Shown: positions 23,182 to 32,298 of the stretch, in pieces
How positions within the stretch are numbered: the first letter of the stretch is position 1
How the letters are laid out: each line of letters starts with the position of its first letter
NCBI GenBank assembly: GCA_964435565.1
Contig: CAYSZR010000016.1
Location: 1 to 37,485 of the forward strand
DNA: 37,485 nucleotides
Reading direction: 5' to 3'
Source of the DNA: QAMH01 sp964435565
GTDB lineage: Bacteria > Actinomycetota > Coriobacteriia > Coriobacteriales > QAMH01
Position numbers and translations under genes: made by a program
The notes under the pieces: model-generated
Databases searched by the model: none
Told to the model about the DNA's origin: nothing
The model's input: only the letters and a program-made list of their open reading frames with translations

Positions 23182-24324
23182 TCACTCACTGAATGTCTTT
23201 GGCACGAATAATAAAAGCACGGCGACGATGCCGATGATAACGGTCATCACCCAAAAGACCGACACGAGACCCAGGCTATCACCGATAGCGCCAAGAGCTG
23301 GTGCTGCGATGCCGCCTACGGCCGTTCCCACACCCATGGTAATGCCAGTTGCCAGTGCAACGTGATTTGGCAAATAGGTCTGCCCAAGCGCCGTCATCGA
23401 AGAATATCCGATTGACATGCCAAAACCCATAAGCAAAAGGAGCACGACCGCCGCAGTAACGCTCGTATTGAAGGCGAACAAAACGAACACGGGCACAACA
23501 AAGACGGTAAACCAGCGCACGAACTTCCTGAGACCAATCCTATCGGCCATTCTGCCGCCCACGATCGTCGCGAATATTCCGACGACCGCATAGACGGAGA
23601 GCATCGCCGAACCCATCTCCTCGCTCTGCGCAAGGACGCCGACAAAGAAAAGCGGTACGAACGTCAGGATTCCGGTATAGCAGATAGAGCGAATACACGC
23701 CGCTGCTGCCACGAGCGAGAAACCCATCACATTGTCCTGAGGGCTATTTTCCCTCACCTGCTTTCTTCCCAAATCGCTGAGGCCAAGAAGCTGTCGGTTT
23801 ACGCAAAGAGTAAATATGGCGAAAATAGTGCAGGGAATGCAAAAGACCAGGGTTCCAGCAGTTCTCAGCAACCCCATTGCAATAACGGCGATAAGGGGGC
23901 CCACCGTAAAACCGACGTTTCCACCGACGGCAAAGATCGAAATGCCCGTCCCCTTTTTCTCACCCGCTGCCATATTAGCGATACGCCCGCCTTCGGGATG
24001 AAAAAGCGCAACGCCAAGGCCGCTTACCGAAGCGCACAGAAGGATAAGCCAATAGTTGTCGCCCGCAAACCCTATACACGAAACGCCGAGACCGGCTAAA
24101 AATACGCCCGCAGCCATCGTCCACGGCCAATCATGTCTATCATCGAGCCATCCGAATAGTGGCTGGACGACAGCAGACACCAGATTCGCGCATGTGACGA
24201 TTGTTGCCGCCTGCGCATAGGAAAACCCATACGAAAAGATGATAAACGGAAGAAGGGCAGGCAATGCTCCTTGATTGATATCGGCACATGCATGACCGAC
24301 CATGGTGAGATAGCTATATTTCTT
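23182..24324 (-). CDS. MFS transporter, fosmidomycin-resistance (Fsr)-like
   Basis: A 380-residue major facilitator with about 12 hydrophobic segments. The start YLTMVGHACADINQGALPALLPFII and then VQPLFGWLDDRHDWPW match the Fsr-type subgroup (His in helix 1; GxLxDR loop between helices 2 and 3). LGVALFHPEGGRIANMAAGEKKGTGISIFAVGGNVGFTVGPL in pieces is also typical. The substrate is unknown; fosmidomycin export is only the family's namesake. The ATG at 24322-24324 follows GGAGG, 11 bases away; the longer frame adds residues unlike the family. A promoter lies 53 bp upstream. Confidence 0.9.
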   Translation of the reverse strand, partial: KKYSYLTMVGHACADINQGALPALLPFIIFSYGFSYAQAATIVTCANLVSAVVQPLFGWLDDRHDWPWTMAAGVFLAGLGVSCIGFAGDNYWLILLCASVSGLGVALFHPEGGRIANMAAGEKKGTGISIFAVGGNVGFTVGPLIAVIAMGLLRTAGTLVFCIPCTIFAIFTLCVNRQLLGLSDLGRKQVRENSPQDNVMGFSLVAAAACIRSICYTGILTFVPLFFVGVLAQSEEMGSAMLSVYAVVGIFATIVGGRMADRIGLRKFVRWFTVFVVPVFVLFAFNTSVTAAVVLLLLMGFGMSIGYSSMTALGQTYLPNHVALATGITMGVGTAVGGIAAPALGAIGDSLGLVSVFWVMTVIIGIVAVLLLFVPKTFSE

Positions 24325-24376
24325 CATGAATCGGGTTTCCTCCGACAAAACTGAACTGCACCGTATGCTGCAAGTG

Positions 24377-24405
24377 GTTTTATCCAATTTCTAGGATGCG
24401 GTCAA
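24377..24405 (-). promoter_or_regulatory. promoter of the MFS gene
   Basis: TTGACC (24405-24400), 17 bp, TAAAAC (24382-24377) on the minus strand, in the short gap between the broken acyltransferase gene and the MFS start. Confidence 0.5.
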
Positions 24406-24414
24406 GGCGCACAT

Positions 24415-25316
24415 TTATTCAGCGACTGGCAGCTGATCCAAGTCACAGAACAGCACTTGCGGCTGAACGGCCTTCGCATACCCAACACAGCCGATGCCGG
24501 CACGTTCCATCTGACGCATGAACTCGAACACGAAGCTCTCATCATCATAGGTTTGTAGAACCGTGAAAAAGAAACGCGGGCCCACGCACATAATTTCTAT
24601 GAGCATGAATGCGCACGGCATATCAGAAAGTGCATAGACAAAATCAATATGTTCAGCCAGTTTCCCCAGGTCCTGCCTACCGGTATAGCTCACGTTGAAC
24701 GTATGCGTATACTTCGGATCCATAAGGATGGCAGTGCACATTCCTGCCTTTTCCGCAAGCGATGGTAACCCCTGTAGGTAGGTGAAGAAGCCGCGCGAAG
24801 CAGTTGCCGCCGCCTTCAGCGTATCAGGGTCGCTTTCGAGCATGATACGTCCGCGGTAGCAAGTTGCGCAGTTTTCGAGCGACAGCGAGCGAAACTCGTC
24901 AAGGTAGGGAACAGGAATCGTTCCCACAGAGCCATGGTGAGATTCGCTCACCCCAAGGGCTGCCCGCAGATCGACAGATACGTTCGCGACAATTGTCCCA
25001 TCGTGCCCGGGATAAAGCATATCGACTGCACGAGAGGCAAACAGAGCGGAAAGCGCATTCGGACTGCCATCGTTGGCGCGCATGGATCATCATATAGCAG
25101 AAACGGGGCATCATTAGCCTCCAGGCAGAGCCTCTCGCCAGCTCGTACCAGCTTGACCCGAAAGTATGGATAACGTTTGATTGCCGTATCAAGGGGACGC
25201 TGCATGCAATCCCGATTCAGAGGAGAGTCAAACTCGAATCTAATCTGCATGAAATTTGAATTCGTGCGCGTCAGCGAATAAAACAGAGGCTGCGAAGATA
25301 GAATCTCTTCCGACAC
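24415..25316 (-). pseudogene. broken acyltransferase / condensation-domain-like gene
   Basis: Two reading frames hold the two ends of one family. The first (GTG at 25314-25316) gives FYSLTRTNSNFMQIRFEFDSPL and TAIKRYPYFRVKLVRAG, like the N-terminus of alcohol acetyltransferase/condensation-fold proteins. The second (25083 to 24415) gives DGSPNALSALFASRAVDML, TIVANVSVDLRAALG and HTFNVSYTGR, like the C-terminal half. The join near 25090 changes frame and lacks the middle with the catalytic HHxxxDG motif; the parts add to about 300 residues against over 400 usual. It is most likely a deletion remnant. The second frame could still be translated from its own ATG, but without the active site. Confidence 0.7.
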
Positions 25317-25401
25317 GACACTGCACTTTCAACTAATGGACAAATGCGTACATGCCAAGTATATAAAATCATCCAAGCGCTTCAAGAACGCTTTGAAGTG
25401 A

Positions 25402-25433
25402 GGCACGTATTGAGGAGGCCCCCAATACGTGCC
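25402..25433 (-). terminator. hairpin terminator after the subtilase gene
   Basis: Perfect 11-bp arms ggcacgtattg (25402-25412) and caatacgtgcc (25423-25433) around a 10-base loop, 24 bp after the stop. A second small hairpin (CTTCAA/TTGAAG) follows. There is no T-run, so it may instead protect the 3' end. The gap 25317-25456 shows no gene. Confidence 0.5.
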
Positions 25434-25456
25434 TGTCATCGTATTGCCGTTCCGGC

Positions 25457-28400
25457 CTAGTCCCTCTTGCGCCTCCTGATGGCGATGGCGACGCCCGCGG
25501 CCGCGGCCGCGAGGGCGAGGGCGCCCAGCGCGATGGGGACCGCCGCGTCGCCGGTCTTGGCCGTCGCGGTGGAAGACGCGCTCTTCGCAGCGACCGCCGC
25601 CGCCGTCCCGGACGCCGCGGACGCCTTGCTCGGCGCCGAGGTGACGGCGAACTCCGAGAGCGTGGTGGTGGGCACGCTCGCCATGCCGTCCTCGACGGCC
25701 TGGTCGGCGCCGATGGTGAGCTTGCCGGCGTGCACCTCCCACACCTGCACGGTATCGCCGGTTGCGGGGAAGGAGAGCGTCAGCGTGCCGAAACCGTCCG
25801 TCTTGCCGTCGGTGAAGTGGGCATCCCAGTCGCCCTGCAGCGTCCGGTCGCCCAGGGCGCCTGCGACCTCGTCACCCGCCTCGTCGCGTGGCTCCACGAC
25901 CAGGGTCTCGATGTCCTCGCTCGAGCCTGCCGAGAGCGTGGCCTTCACGCCGTTGTCGAAGGTCCTCTGCTGCCCCACCGCCTCGAACTGCGCGGTCAGC
26001 GTGCGCGACGCGGATGCCACGGCGGAGAAGGCCGCGTCGGTGGACACGGTCGCGCCGCCCTCGTCGACCCACTTCGAGAACGTGTAGCCCGCTGACGGGA
26101 CGGCTGTCCACGTGGCGGTGTCGCCTGCGCGCATGGAAAGCGACGATGCCGCGTCACCGCGCCAGTCGGCCACGGTCGCGGCGCCGCCGGTGCCGACCGC
26201 CGCGGCCGCCGTGACATCTATGGTCGCGAGCTTGGAGGCCGCCGCGGCGGGAAGCGCGTAGAGCGTCGGCGTACCGTCTGCGGCCAGCCCGGACAAATAG
26301 ACCCTGCCGCCCAGCATGGCCGCGCTCGTGACGGTGATCTGCGCGGTCGAGGTGCCCAGCAGCGAGCCCAGGCCCGCCCACGTGCCGGCTGCCGGGTCCA
26401 TCAGCGAGGCGTCGCCGATGCCCGCCAGCGAGGGCTCCCCGATCTTGAAGACGCCGTTGCCCGTCGTGACGGCGGTCTCGTTCATCTGGTCGAGCATCTG
26501 GTCGCGCGTCATCGCGGGGGCGCCGGAGAGGGCCCCCCGCTGGTCCAGGCCGTGCCGTCGTAGGCCAGCGTGTTGATCGTGTTGCTGTCGCCGTCGCCCA
26601 CCAGGCAGCGCAGCGTCGAGCCGTCCTTGTACATGCCGGCGACACCCTGCACGTTGTCGGCCGTGTCGACGGGCACGCTCGTCTGCTCGAACGTGTCGCT
26701 TCCCTCCGCCATGCGGAACATCGCGCAATCCTTAGCGCGGCTGACGTATCCTTCGCTGGCCGAGAAGGTGATGAAGAAGCACACGTCGCCACCGGAGGCA
26801 TAGGCGCGCGTCGTGGGGACACCGGTGAGGGCACACGACCCGATGGACCGGGCCGGCGACCACGTTCCCTTGGCTATGTCGTAGGTGGCGCAGTAGATAT
26901 CGAGCGTGTCTTCGACCGTCTGGCTGCTGGCGGCGCGGAAGGCGTAGAGCTTGCCGTCGCGGTAGGCGTAACGTATCAGCGCTCCATATATCCCCGGCAG
27001 ATCGTCGAACACGCCCGCCGCATCCTCCAGTTCGGTCCAGGTGCCGGAGGCGGGGTCGGTCGTGCTGCGCAGGCCGTAACCCTCCGCATCGGCGTAGAAG
27101 AGCCGGTCGGCCGATGCGACCAGCTCGCACGCGTCGCTTCGGGACTCGTGTACCGACGGCAGCGTGCCGAGACTGACGAGCTGCGTGCTCTCGGCATCGA
27201 CCTCTGGCACGGCGTAGGCCGCCTGGTACGTGCGATGCGTCGAGGTGTCGGTCACATCGAAGCGGTGGCTGCCGCCGTCGAACAGCGAGCTATCCGCCTT
27301 GAACGTGATCTCGCTTGCGGTCTGCGACGTGATGGCCGACGATGCCACGGCTGCGCCATCGACGGTCAGCGTCGCGCGGTTGAGACCGTATCCGTGCACG
27401 GTGATAGTGTTAATCGTGCTTGACCATATGGAGGTCGAGATCGACCAGGTGTTGGCGTTGACCGCCGAGCTGTCGAGGGCAGCATCGAACGTGAAGCGGC
27501 CGTCGGAGGCGATCTGCTTCTTGGCGCCGCTGGCATCGTTTGTGGCCGTCAGTTGCTTGGTGCCGCCGCAGATGAGGCCGCGCAGCTGCAGCGGGGTGTA
27601 GTTGGGATAGAGCGAGGCGAGCTCGGCGTAGCAGCCTGCCAGAAGCGGCGTGGACATCGAGGTGCCGCTCATGTAGGCGTAGTCGGGGTCGTCGGCCGCC
27701 TTGGCGAAGGCCACCTCGTCGGCATAGGCGTAGAGCGTATCGTCAGAGGCCGTCCCCATTAACTTAGCTTGTAGCGTGTACTTGATCTGCTGCGACGTCG
27801 TGTCGATTTTCAAGAACGTGCCCGTCGAGCTCTGGTTGAAGTCTGCTTTATCGAGGTGGGTCGCCGCGGTGTCTTTATCTGTCCAGTCTTTAATGAACAA
27901 CGCTGCGGAAATCTCGGAACCGGCGGATCCTCGCGTGGTGGTGAAACCGTAGATGTAGTCCGCCGGGGAGGGCGTGCCGGCGATGTCGGCGAACGGGTTG
28001 GCGCTGGAGAAGCTCGTGATGACGCGGTAGTTCTCGAGTTTGGAATCCGACAATTTGCTGACCCCGGTGATCGTGAACTTCAGCTTGTTGATGCCGTCGG
28101 CACCGGTCGCGGCCGCATAGGAGAGGTATTGCTGATCTGCGGCGATGGCCGGCACCAATTGCTGAGTTTCCGCATCCCGATGATACAGCGTGATTGATGC
28201 ACCGTCGACGAGCTCGCCGTCCTGCACCAAGCTGCCCAGCTGGATGACGCCGAAGGTCGTCTTCCCCGTCAGCCTGGCGATATCCGGGTTGTACGGTATC
28301 TGCGCGATCCCCTTGGTCGTGTCGCTCGTGCGCACCGTCGAGAGTATGGCCGAGCCGGGGGCCGCCACGTCGACCGCCGTGGCGTTGTAGTTGCTGAAGC

Positions 28401-29592
28401 TCGAGAGCGTGTCATCGGAGTTGCTGGAGGCGACGATGATCGCATAGGGGCTCTGCAGGTCGACCGTGGTGCCGGTGTCGGTGGTGGCGGTGTCGCGCCC
28501 AGCGTTGCTGGCGGAGAACAGCGACACGATGCCGGCCTTGCCCGCCTGGTTGACCAGATAGTCGAGCACGGGCTGATAGGCGCCGATGTGCCAGGAGTTG
28601 CTGACGGCGACCACGTTCTGCCCCCACAGCTTGGCGGTGAGGAGGTATTCGTAGGCATCGAAGATGGTCATGTCGGCCCCCCCGTACTTCAGCGCCATGA
28701 TCTTCGTGTGCTGGGCGGCGCCGGCGACGCCCACACCGTTGCCCGTCTTGGCGGCGACGAGTCCCGCGCAGTGCGTGCCATGGGAATTCCCGAATCCGAC
28801 ATCGGGCATGGGGTCGTCGTCGTTGTTTTCGAAATCGTAGCCGTGCTCACCGACAACCCCGATGTTTCCGGGGTTGACCCACATGTTGTCGGCCAAATCG
28901 GGGTTGGTGTAGTCGACGCCGGTGTCGATGACGGCGACGATGTTGTCGACGGTGGAGGTGGTCGCGGCGTCGGCTGTGAGCTCTGCGCTGTAGCCGATGC
29001 CGGCGCTGTCGCTGGTCAGGCTGTACTGCAGGCCCGCGGTGTAGAGCGGGTCGTTGGGGCTGGTGGCCAAACAGGGCTCGACCGTGTAGTTCGGCTGGGC
29101 GCACTCCACGAAGTCAAGCGCCTCGAGCGAGGCCACGAGGTCGGCGGTGGACATATCCGAACGTTGCACGAACGCCACGCGCACGTCCGATCCCGATGCC
29201 AGCGCCGAGCCGGTGCCCTCGGACTGGACGGAGAGCGCGCCGTCTGCCGCAGCGCCCGTGGACTCCGCGGCGCCGTCGGCCGCGGAGAAGTCCCAGGTGT
29301 CGGAGGCCCCGAAGCCCGCCGACGCGAGCGGGTCTGTCTCCGACTGGGCCGAGAGCGCGCCGGTCGCGCCCTTGGCGGCGCCGGATGCGTGGTAGACGAC
29401 GAGAGCCTCGCCCGCGGCGCAGGTGCCGTCGGCTTGGTCCTGATCGATGGCCGCGCGGTTCCCGTCAGGAAGGGCGCCGCCGGCATCGGCTGGGCGGGCG
29501 AACGCCGCGGCCGGCATGATCCCAACGACGAGCGCGAGGGCCAGCAGCCCCCTGCCGATCACGCTTCTCCCTGCTGAGGTCTTCGCTTTCAT
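25457..29592 (-). CDS. secreted S8 (subtilisin-like) protease, frameshifted
   Basis: About 1,378 residues if one G is restored in a six-G run (26533-26538); as given, the first frame stops at 26509 and the rest continues in another frame to 25457. A signal peptide (MKAKTSAGRSVIGRGLLALA then VGIMPAAAFA) is followed by a Ser/Ala-rich propeptide and the subtilase domain: Asp223 (AVIDTGVDYTNPDL), His271 (NSHGTHCAGLVA), Ser645 (MSGTSMSTPLLAG). About 220 extra residues lie before the catalytic Ser. Then come beta-propeller-like repeats, a divergent InlB-type repeat (GYTFSKWVDEGGATVSTDAAF) and a C-terminal AKTGD, membrane helix and RRRKRD, like a degenerate sortase signal. Third codon positions are almost all G/C, unlike its neighbours, suggesting transfer. 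AGGGG precedes the ATG at 29590-29592. Confidence 0.88.
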
Positions 29593-29639
29593 GGCGCGCC
29601 CCTGTCTCTCCCCGAGCTCCCCGAGCATACGATTTAACC

Positions 29640-29645
29640 ATTATA
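29640..29645 (-). promoter_or_regulatory. -10 box of the subtilase promoter
   Basis: A perfect TATAAT on the minus strand, 47 bp before the ATG. No good -35 is visible. The leader is purine-rich with a repeated GAGCTCGGGG-like unit. Confidence 0.5.
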
Positions 29646-29734
29646 GCGCGGATTAAAGTAACCGAAGGGCGTTCTCCAGCAAGCAGGAAGCATGCAAAAC
29701 CGCAAGCTCACATTTGGCTCACAAAGCACAAATG

Positions 29735-29768
29735 AAAAATCCCTGACCGCGTTTCCGCAGGCCAGGGA
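29735..29768 (-). terminator. rho-independent terminator after the tRNA pair
   Basis: On the minus strand TCCCTG-G-CC...GG-T-CAGGGA forms a strong stem capped near GAAA and is followed by TTTTT. It lies 10 bp after tRNA-Glu and isolates the tRNA transcript from the subtilase gene. Confidence 0.9.
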
Positions 29769-29777
29769 CCTAAAAGT

Positions 29778-29853
29778 TGGTAGCCCGTACGAGATTCGAA
29801 CTCGTGATCTCCGCCTTGAGAGGGCGGCGTCCTAAACCGCTAGACGAACGGGC
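29778..29853 (-). tRNA. tRNA-Glu (anticodon CTC)
   Basis: A 76-nt cloverleaf with acceptor GCCCGTT/ACGGGC, T-arm GTTCGAATC and encoded CCA. The anticodon stem CCGCC/GGCGG encloses the loop CTCTCAA, giving anticodon CTC for GAG codons. Confidence 0.96.
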
Positions 29854-29871
29854 CGTATACAAATGCGCCTT

Positions 29872-29945
29872 TGGCTGGGGTGGAAGGAGTCGAACCCTCA
29901 CTGACGGAACCAGAATCCGCTGTCCTACCATTAGACGACACCCCA
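29872..29945 (-). tRNA. tRNA-Gln (anticodon CTG)
   Basis: A 74-nt cloverleaf with acceptor TGGGGTG/CACCCCA, T-arm GGTTCGACTCC and encoded CCA. The loop TTCTGGT within GCGGA/TCCGT gives anticodon CTG for CAG codons. It is 18 bp upstream of tRNA-Glu in the same transcript. Confidence 0.96.
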
Positions 29946-29984
29946 GTGCTCGAAGTGCCGAACCCTCGTGTGGCGCGAGAAAGA

Positions 29985-30013
29985 ATATTACGTAATTCAT
30001 TGTTTTGCGTCAA
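29985..30013 (-). promoter_or_regulatory. promoter of the tRNA-Gln/tRNA-Glu operon
   Basis: TTGACG (30013-30008), 17 bp, TAATAT (29990-29985) on the minus strand, 39 bp before tRNA-Gln. This is near-consensus sigma-70 spacing and sequence, as expected for a stable RNA gene. Confidence 0.75.
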
Positions 30014-30115
30014 GACAAACGGCTTAAATAATTTGAGCAGTTCATTATCTGTCGCGCCCTTCCCCTTTTCAAAAATCAATTGAGGCTTTCGCAGCTTTCG
30101 GCGCTTAGCCGCCGA

Positions 30116-30124
30116 TGCTACAAT
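30116..30124 (+). promoter_or_regulatory. extended -10 promoter of cimA
   Basis: TGcTACAAT, 31 bp before the cimA ATG. The -35 region (near 30096) is poor. A GGGAG ribosome site follows at 30143-30147. Confidence 0.45.
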
Positions 30125-30155
30125 CGCCAACATAGATTGATTGGGAGTGAACTCT

Positions 30156-31724
30156 ATGATCGCTATGTATGATTCAACGTTGCGTGACGGCGAACAGCGC
30201 GAAGGCGTGGCGCTCACGCTTGAAGACAAGCTGCATATCGCTTCGCGTCTCGATGCACTGGGGATCCAGTATATCGAGGGCGGCTTTCCCGGAAGCAACC
30301 CCAAAGACGATGAATTCTTCAAGCATAGCAAAGAGCTTGAGCTCACCTCTTCCACTATCGTCGCCTTTGGCAGCACGTGCCGCAAAGGCACCGATGCAGC
30401 TGACGATGCCGGATTGTCCGCAATCCTTGCAAGCGGTGTCACAGCGGCCGCTATCGTCGGCAAAGCATCCCTCGAGCACGTGGAACGCGCATTGGAAACA
30501 ACTGGTGAAGAGAATCTACGCATGGTCCATGATTCTGTCGCCTTTTTGCACAAGGGGGGAATCGGCGAGGTCTTCTTCGATGCCGAACACTTCTTCGATG
30601 GCTACAAGACCAACAAGGCCTATACGCTTTCGGTTCTTGCAGCCGCAATCGACGGAGGAGCCGACACGCTCACCTTATGTGATACGAACGGCGGCAGCAT
30701 GCCAAACGAGATATTCGCCATCGTTGAAGCTGTCTGCTCGGCGTTTCCCCAGGCCCGCATAGCAATTCATACCCATAACGACTGCGGATGCGCTGTCGCC
30801 AATTCGCTTGAGGCCGTCCGAGCTGGAGCAACAATCGTCCAAGGCACTATCAACGGATACGGCGAACGAGTGGGCAACGCCGATCTTACGGCCATCATCC
30901 CCGACCTCGAACTCAAATGCGGTATTCCCGTTATCGGTCCTACGCGTCTGGAACACCTGACCGGGTGTGCAAATGCCGTTGCCGAGATTTTCAATGTTGC
31001 ACCTGACGCACATCACCCCTATGTCGGCTCGAGCGCTTTTGCCCACAAAGGCGGCTTGCACGCAAGCGCCGCCGCCAAGTTCGCGGGCGCCTATGAGCAT
31101 ATTGACCCACGTCAGGTCGGCAATCTTTCACATGTGGTCGTAAGCGAACTTGCAGGACGCGCTTCTCTTGTAAGCAAAGCGGCCGAACTCGGTGTTGACC
31201 TTTCCGAAGAGCCCGAACTTGCTTCCGAATTACTGGGTGATATCAAGTCTCTTGAAAGTGGAGGCTATTCCTTCGAAGTCGCCGATGCATCGCTTGCCCT
31301 GCTGCTCAACCGTAAAAAAGGGCTTGCTCCCGTGCATTTTCGGCTTGAAAGTTTCCGCGTCATCGCTGAAAAACGCGAAGACGGCCGCATAATGACCGAA
31401 GCGACCATCAAGATACATGTGGGTAACCAGCGCTTTGTCGCCACCGGCGAAGGAAACGGCCCGGTCAATGCCCTCGACGTCGCACTGCGTATGGCCATCA
31501 CTCAGTTTTACCCCGAAGTCAGCGAGATCGAGCTCACCGACTTCAAAGTGCGTGTGCTCGATGAATCGCTTGGCACTGACGCGATCACACGCGTTGCCAT
31601 TGAATCGAGCGATGGAAAAAGCATCTGGGGCACTGTCGGCGTTTCAGAAAACATCATCGAGGCATCATGGAACGCACTGATCGATTCAATCGAATACGGT
31701 CTTCGTGACGTTACGCCCCTATAA
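30156..31724 (+). CDS. cimA: (R)-citramalate synthase
   Basis: A 522-residue enzyme of the isopropylmalate/citramalate synthase (DRE-TIM) superfamily. MIAMYDSTLRDGEQREGVAL contains the metal-binding Asp and catalytic Arg; GIQYIEGGFPGSNPKD is typical of the CimA subgroup; IHTHNDCGCAVANSLEAV gives the His metal ligands; GTINGYGERVGNADL closes the barrel. A C-terminal regulatory LeuA-dimer domain follows (about 400-520). It joins pyruvate and acetyl-CoA to citramalate, the threonine-independent route to isoleucine. GGGAG stands nine bases before the ATG. A TetR gene starts 17 bp downstream in the same direction. No leucine or isoleucine attenuator was seen. Confidence 0.93.
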   Translation: MIAMYDSTLRDGEQREGVALTLEDKLHIASRLDALGIQYIEGGFPGSNPKDDEFFKHSKELELTSSTIVAFGSTCRKGTDAADDAGLSAILASGVTAAAIVGKASLEHVERALETTGEENLRMVHDSVAFLHKGGIGEVFFDAEHFFDGYKTNKAYTLSVLAAAIDGGADTLTLCDTNGGSMPNEIFAIVEAVCSAFPQARIAIHTHNDCGCAVANSLEAVRAGATIVQGTINGYGERVGNADLTAIIPDLELKCGIPVIGPTRLEHLTGCANAVAEIFNVAPDAHHPYVGSSAFAHKGGLHASAAAKFAGAYEHIDPRQVGNLSHVVVSELAGRASLVSKAAELGVDLSEEPELASELLGDIKSLESGGYSFEVADASLALLLNRKKGLAPVHFRLESFRVIAEKREDGRIMTEATIKIHVGNQRFVATGEGNGPVNALDVALRMAITQFYPEVSEIELTDFKVRVLDESLGTDAITRVAIESSDGKSIWGTVGVSENIIEASWNALIDSIEYGLRDVTPL

Positions 31725-31741
31725 ATGTAGATGATAAAACG

Positions 31742-32281
31742 ATGACCGCCGCAACGGACCGCAAAATCAAAGAAGGATTTCTGCGTGTGCTCGCGCATAA
31801 GCATCTTGAAGAGATGACGATTGTCGAAGTCGTTGCAGAAGCCAAGATAAGCCGCAGTACTTTCTACCTAAATTACAATGGACTCGCAAGCATCTATGAG
31901 GCGCTCGTAGCCGACCTGCTGGCTCAAACAAGCGCAATCGATTCCCAGATAGATTGCGCAAGCTGCAAAGAAACCGGCACGCCCTTCTGCGAACTTGTAC
32001 GAGAATCGGGAAAATATGCTCCGATAATCAAAGAGGGACGTTTTCTTCCAACGGTTCTGCAATTGATTGAACCAGCGCAAAGCGGCAATCTCATGCACGA
32101 AAGCATGGAACGTGGCCTCGATTACAAGCAGGCATACGCGCTCCATGTCTTTCAGATGAGCGGATGCTTTGCCGCCAGCATCATGCCTGATGCAAACGAT
32201 GAGGATTGGCCTCGCATCAAGCAGGCCATCGATGCTTTCATCCGTGCAGGCATCAGCGCGATATCGCCCGAGACAAGGTAG
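31742..32281 (+). CDS. TetR/AcrR-family transcriptional regulator
   Basis: A 179-residue regulator. Residues 5-50 form the TetR helix-turn-helix (IKEGFLRVLAHKHLEEMTIVEVV, then AEAKISRSTFYLNYN, the recognition helix with the usual S-x-x-T-F-Y pattern). The rest is a helical ligand/dimer domain with a Cys pair (CASCKETGTPFC), similar to the low-G+C-type TetR C-terminal domains. The target and ligand are unknown. It follows cimA closely and may be co-transcribed. Its stop is 17 bp from the convergent DUF262 gene, with no strong terminator between. Confidence 0.88.
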   Translation: MTAATDRKIKEGFLRVLAHKHLEEMTIVEVVAEAKISRSTFYLNYNGLASIYEALVADLLAQTSAIDSQIDCASCKETGTPFCELVRESGKYAPIIKEGRFLPTVLQLIEPAQSGNLMHESMERGLDYKQAYALHVFQMSGCFAASIMPDANDEDWPRIKQAIDAFIRAGISAISPETR

Positions 32282-32298
32282 CGTCCATTTCTACCCCG

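Noticed and set aside
28588..29577. A 329-residue plus-strand frame opposite the protease, and other long frames in 25.4-29.6 kb
   Set aside because: High G+C removes stops by chance. The sequence is low-complexity Gly/Val/Arg with no family motif, and the protease frame has a catalytic triad and signal peptide.
29778..29853. tRNA-Glu as an attachment site for an island containing the protease
   Set aside because: I found no second copy of the tRNA 3' end near 25.1-25.5 kb and no integrase gene.
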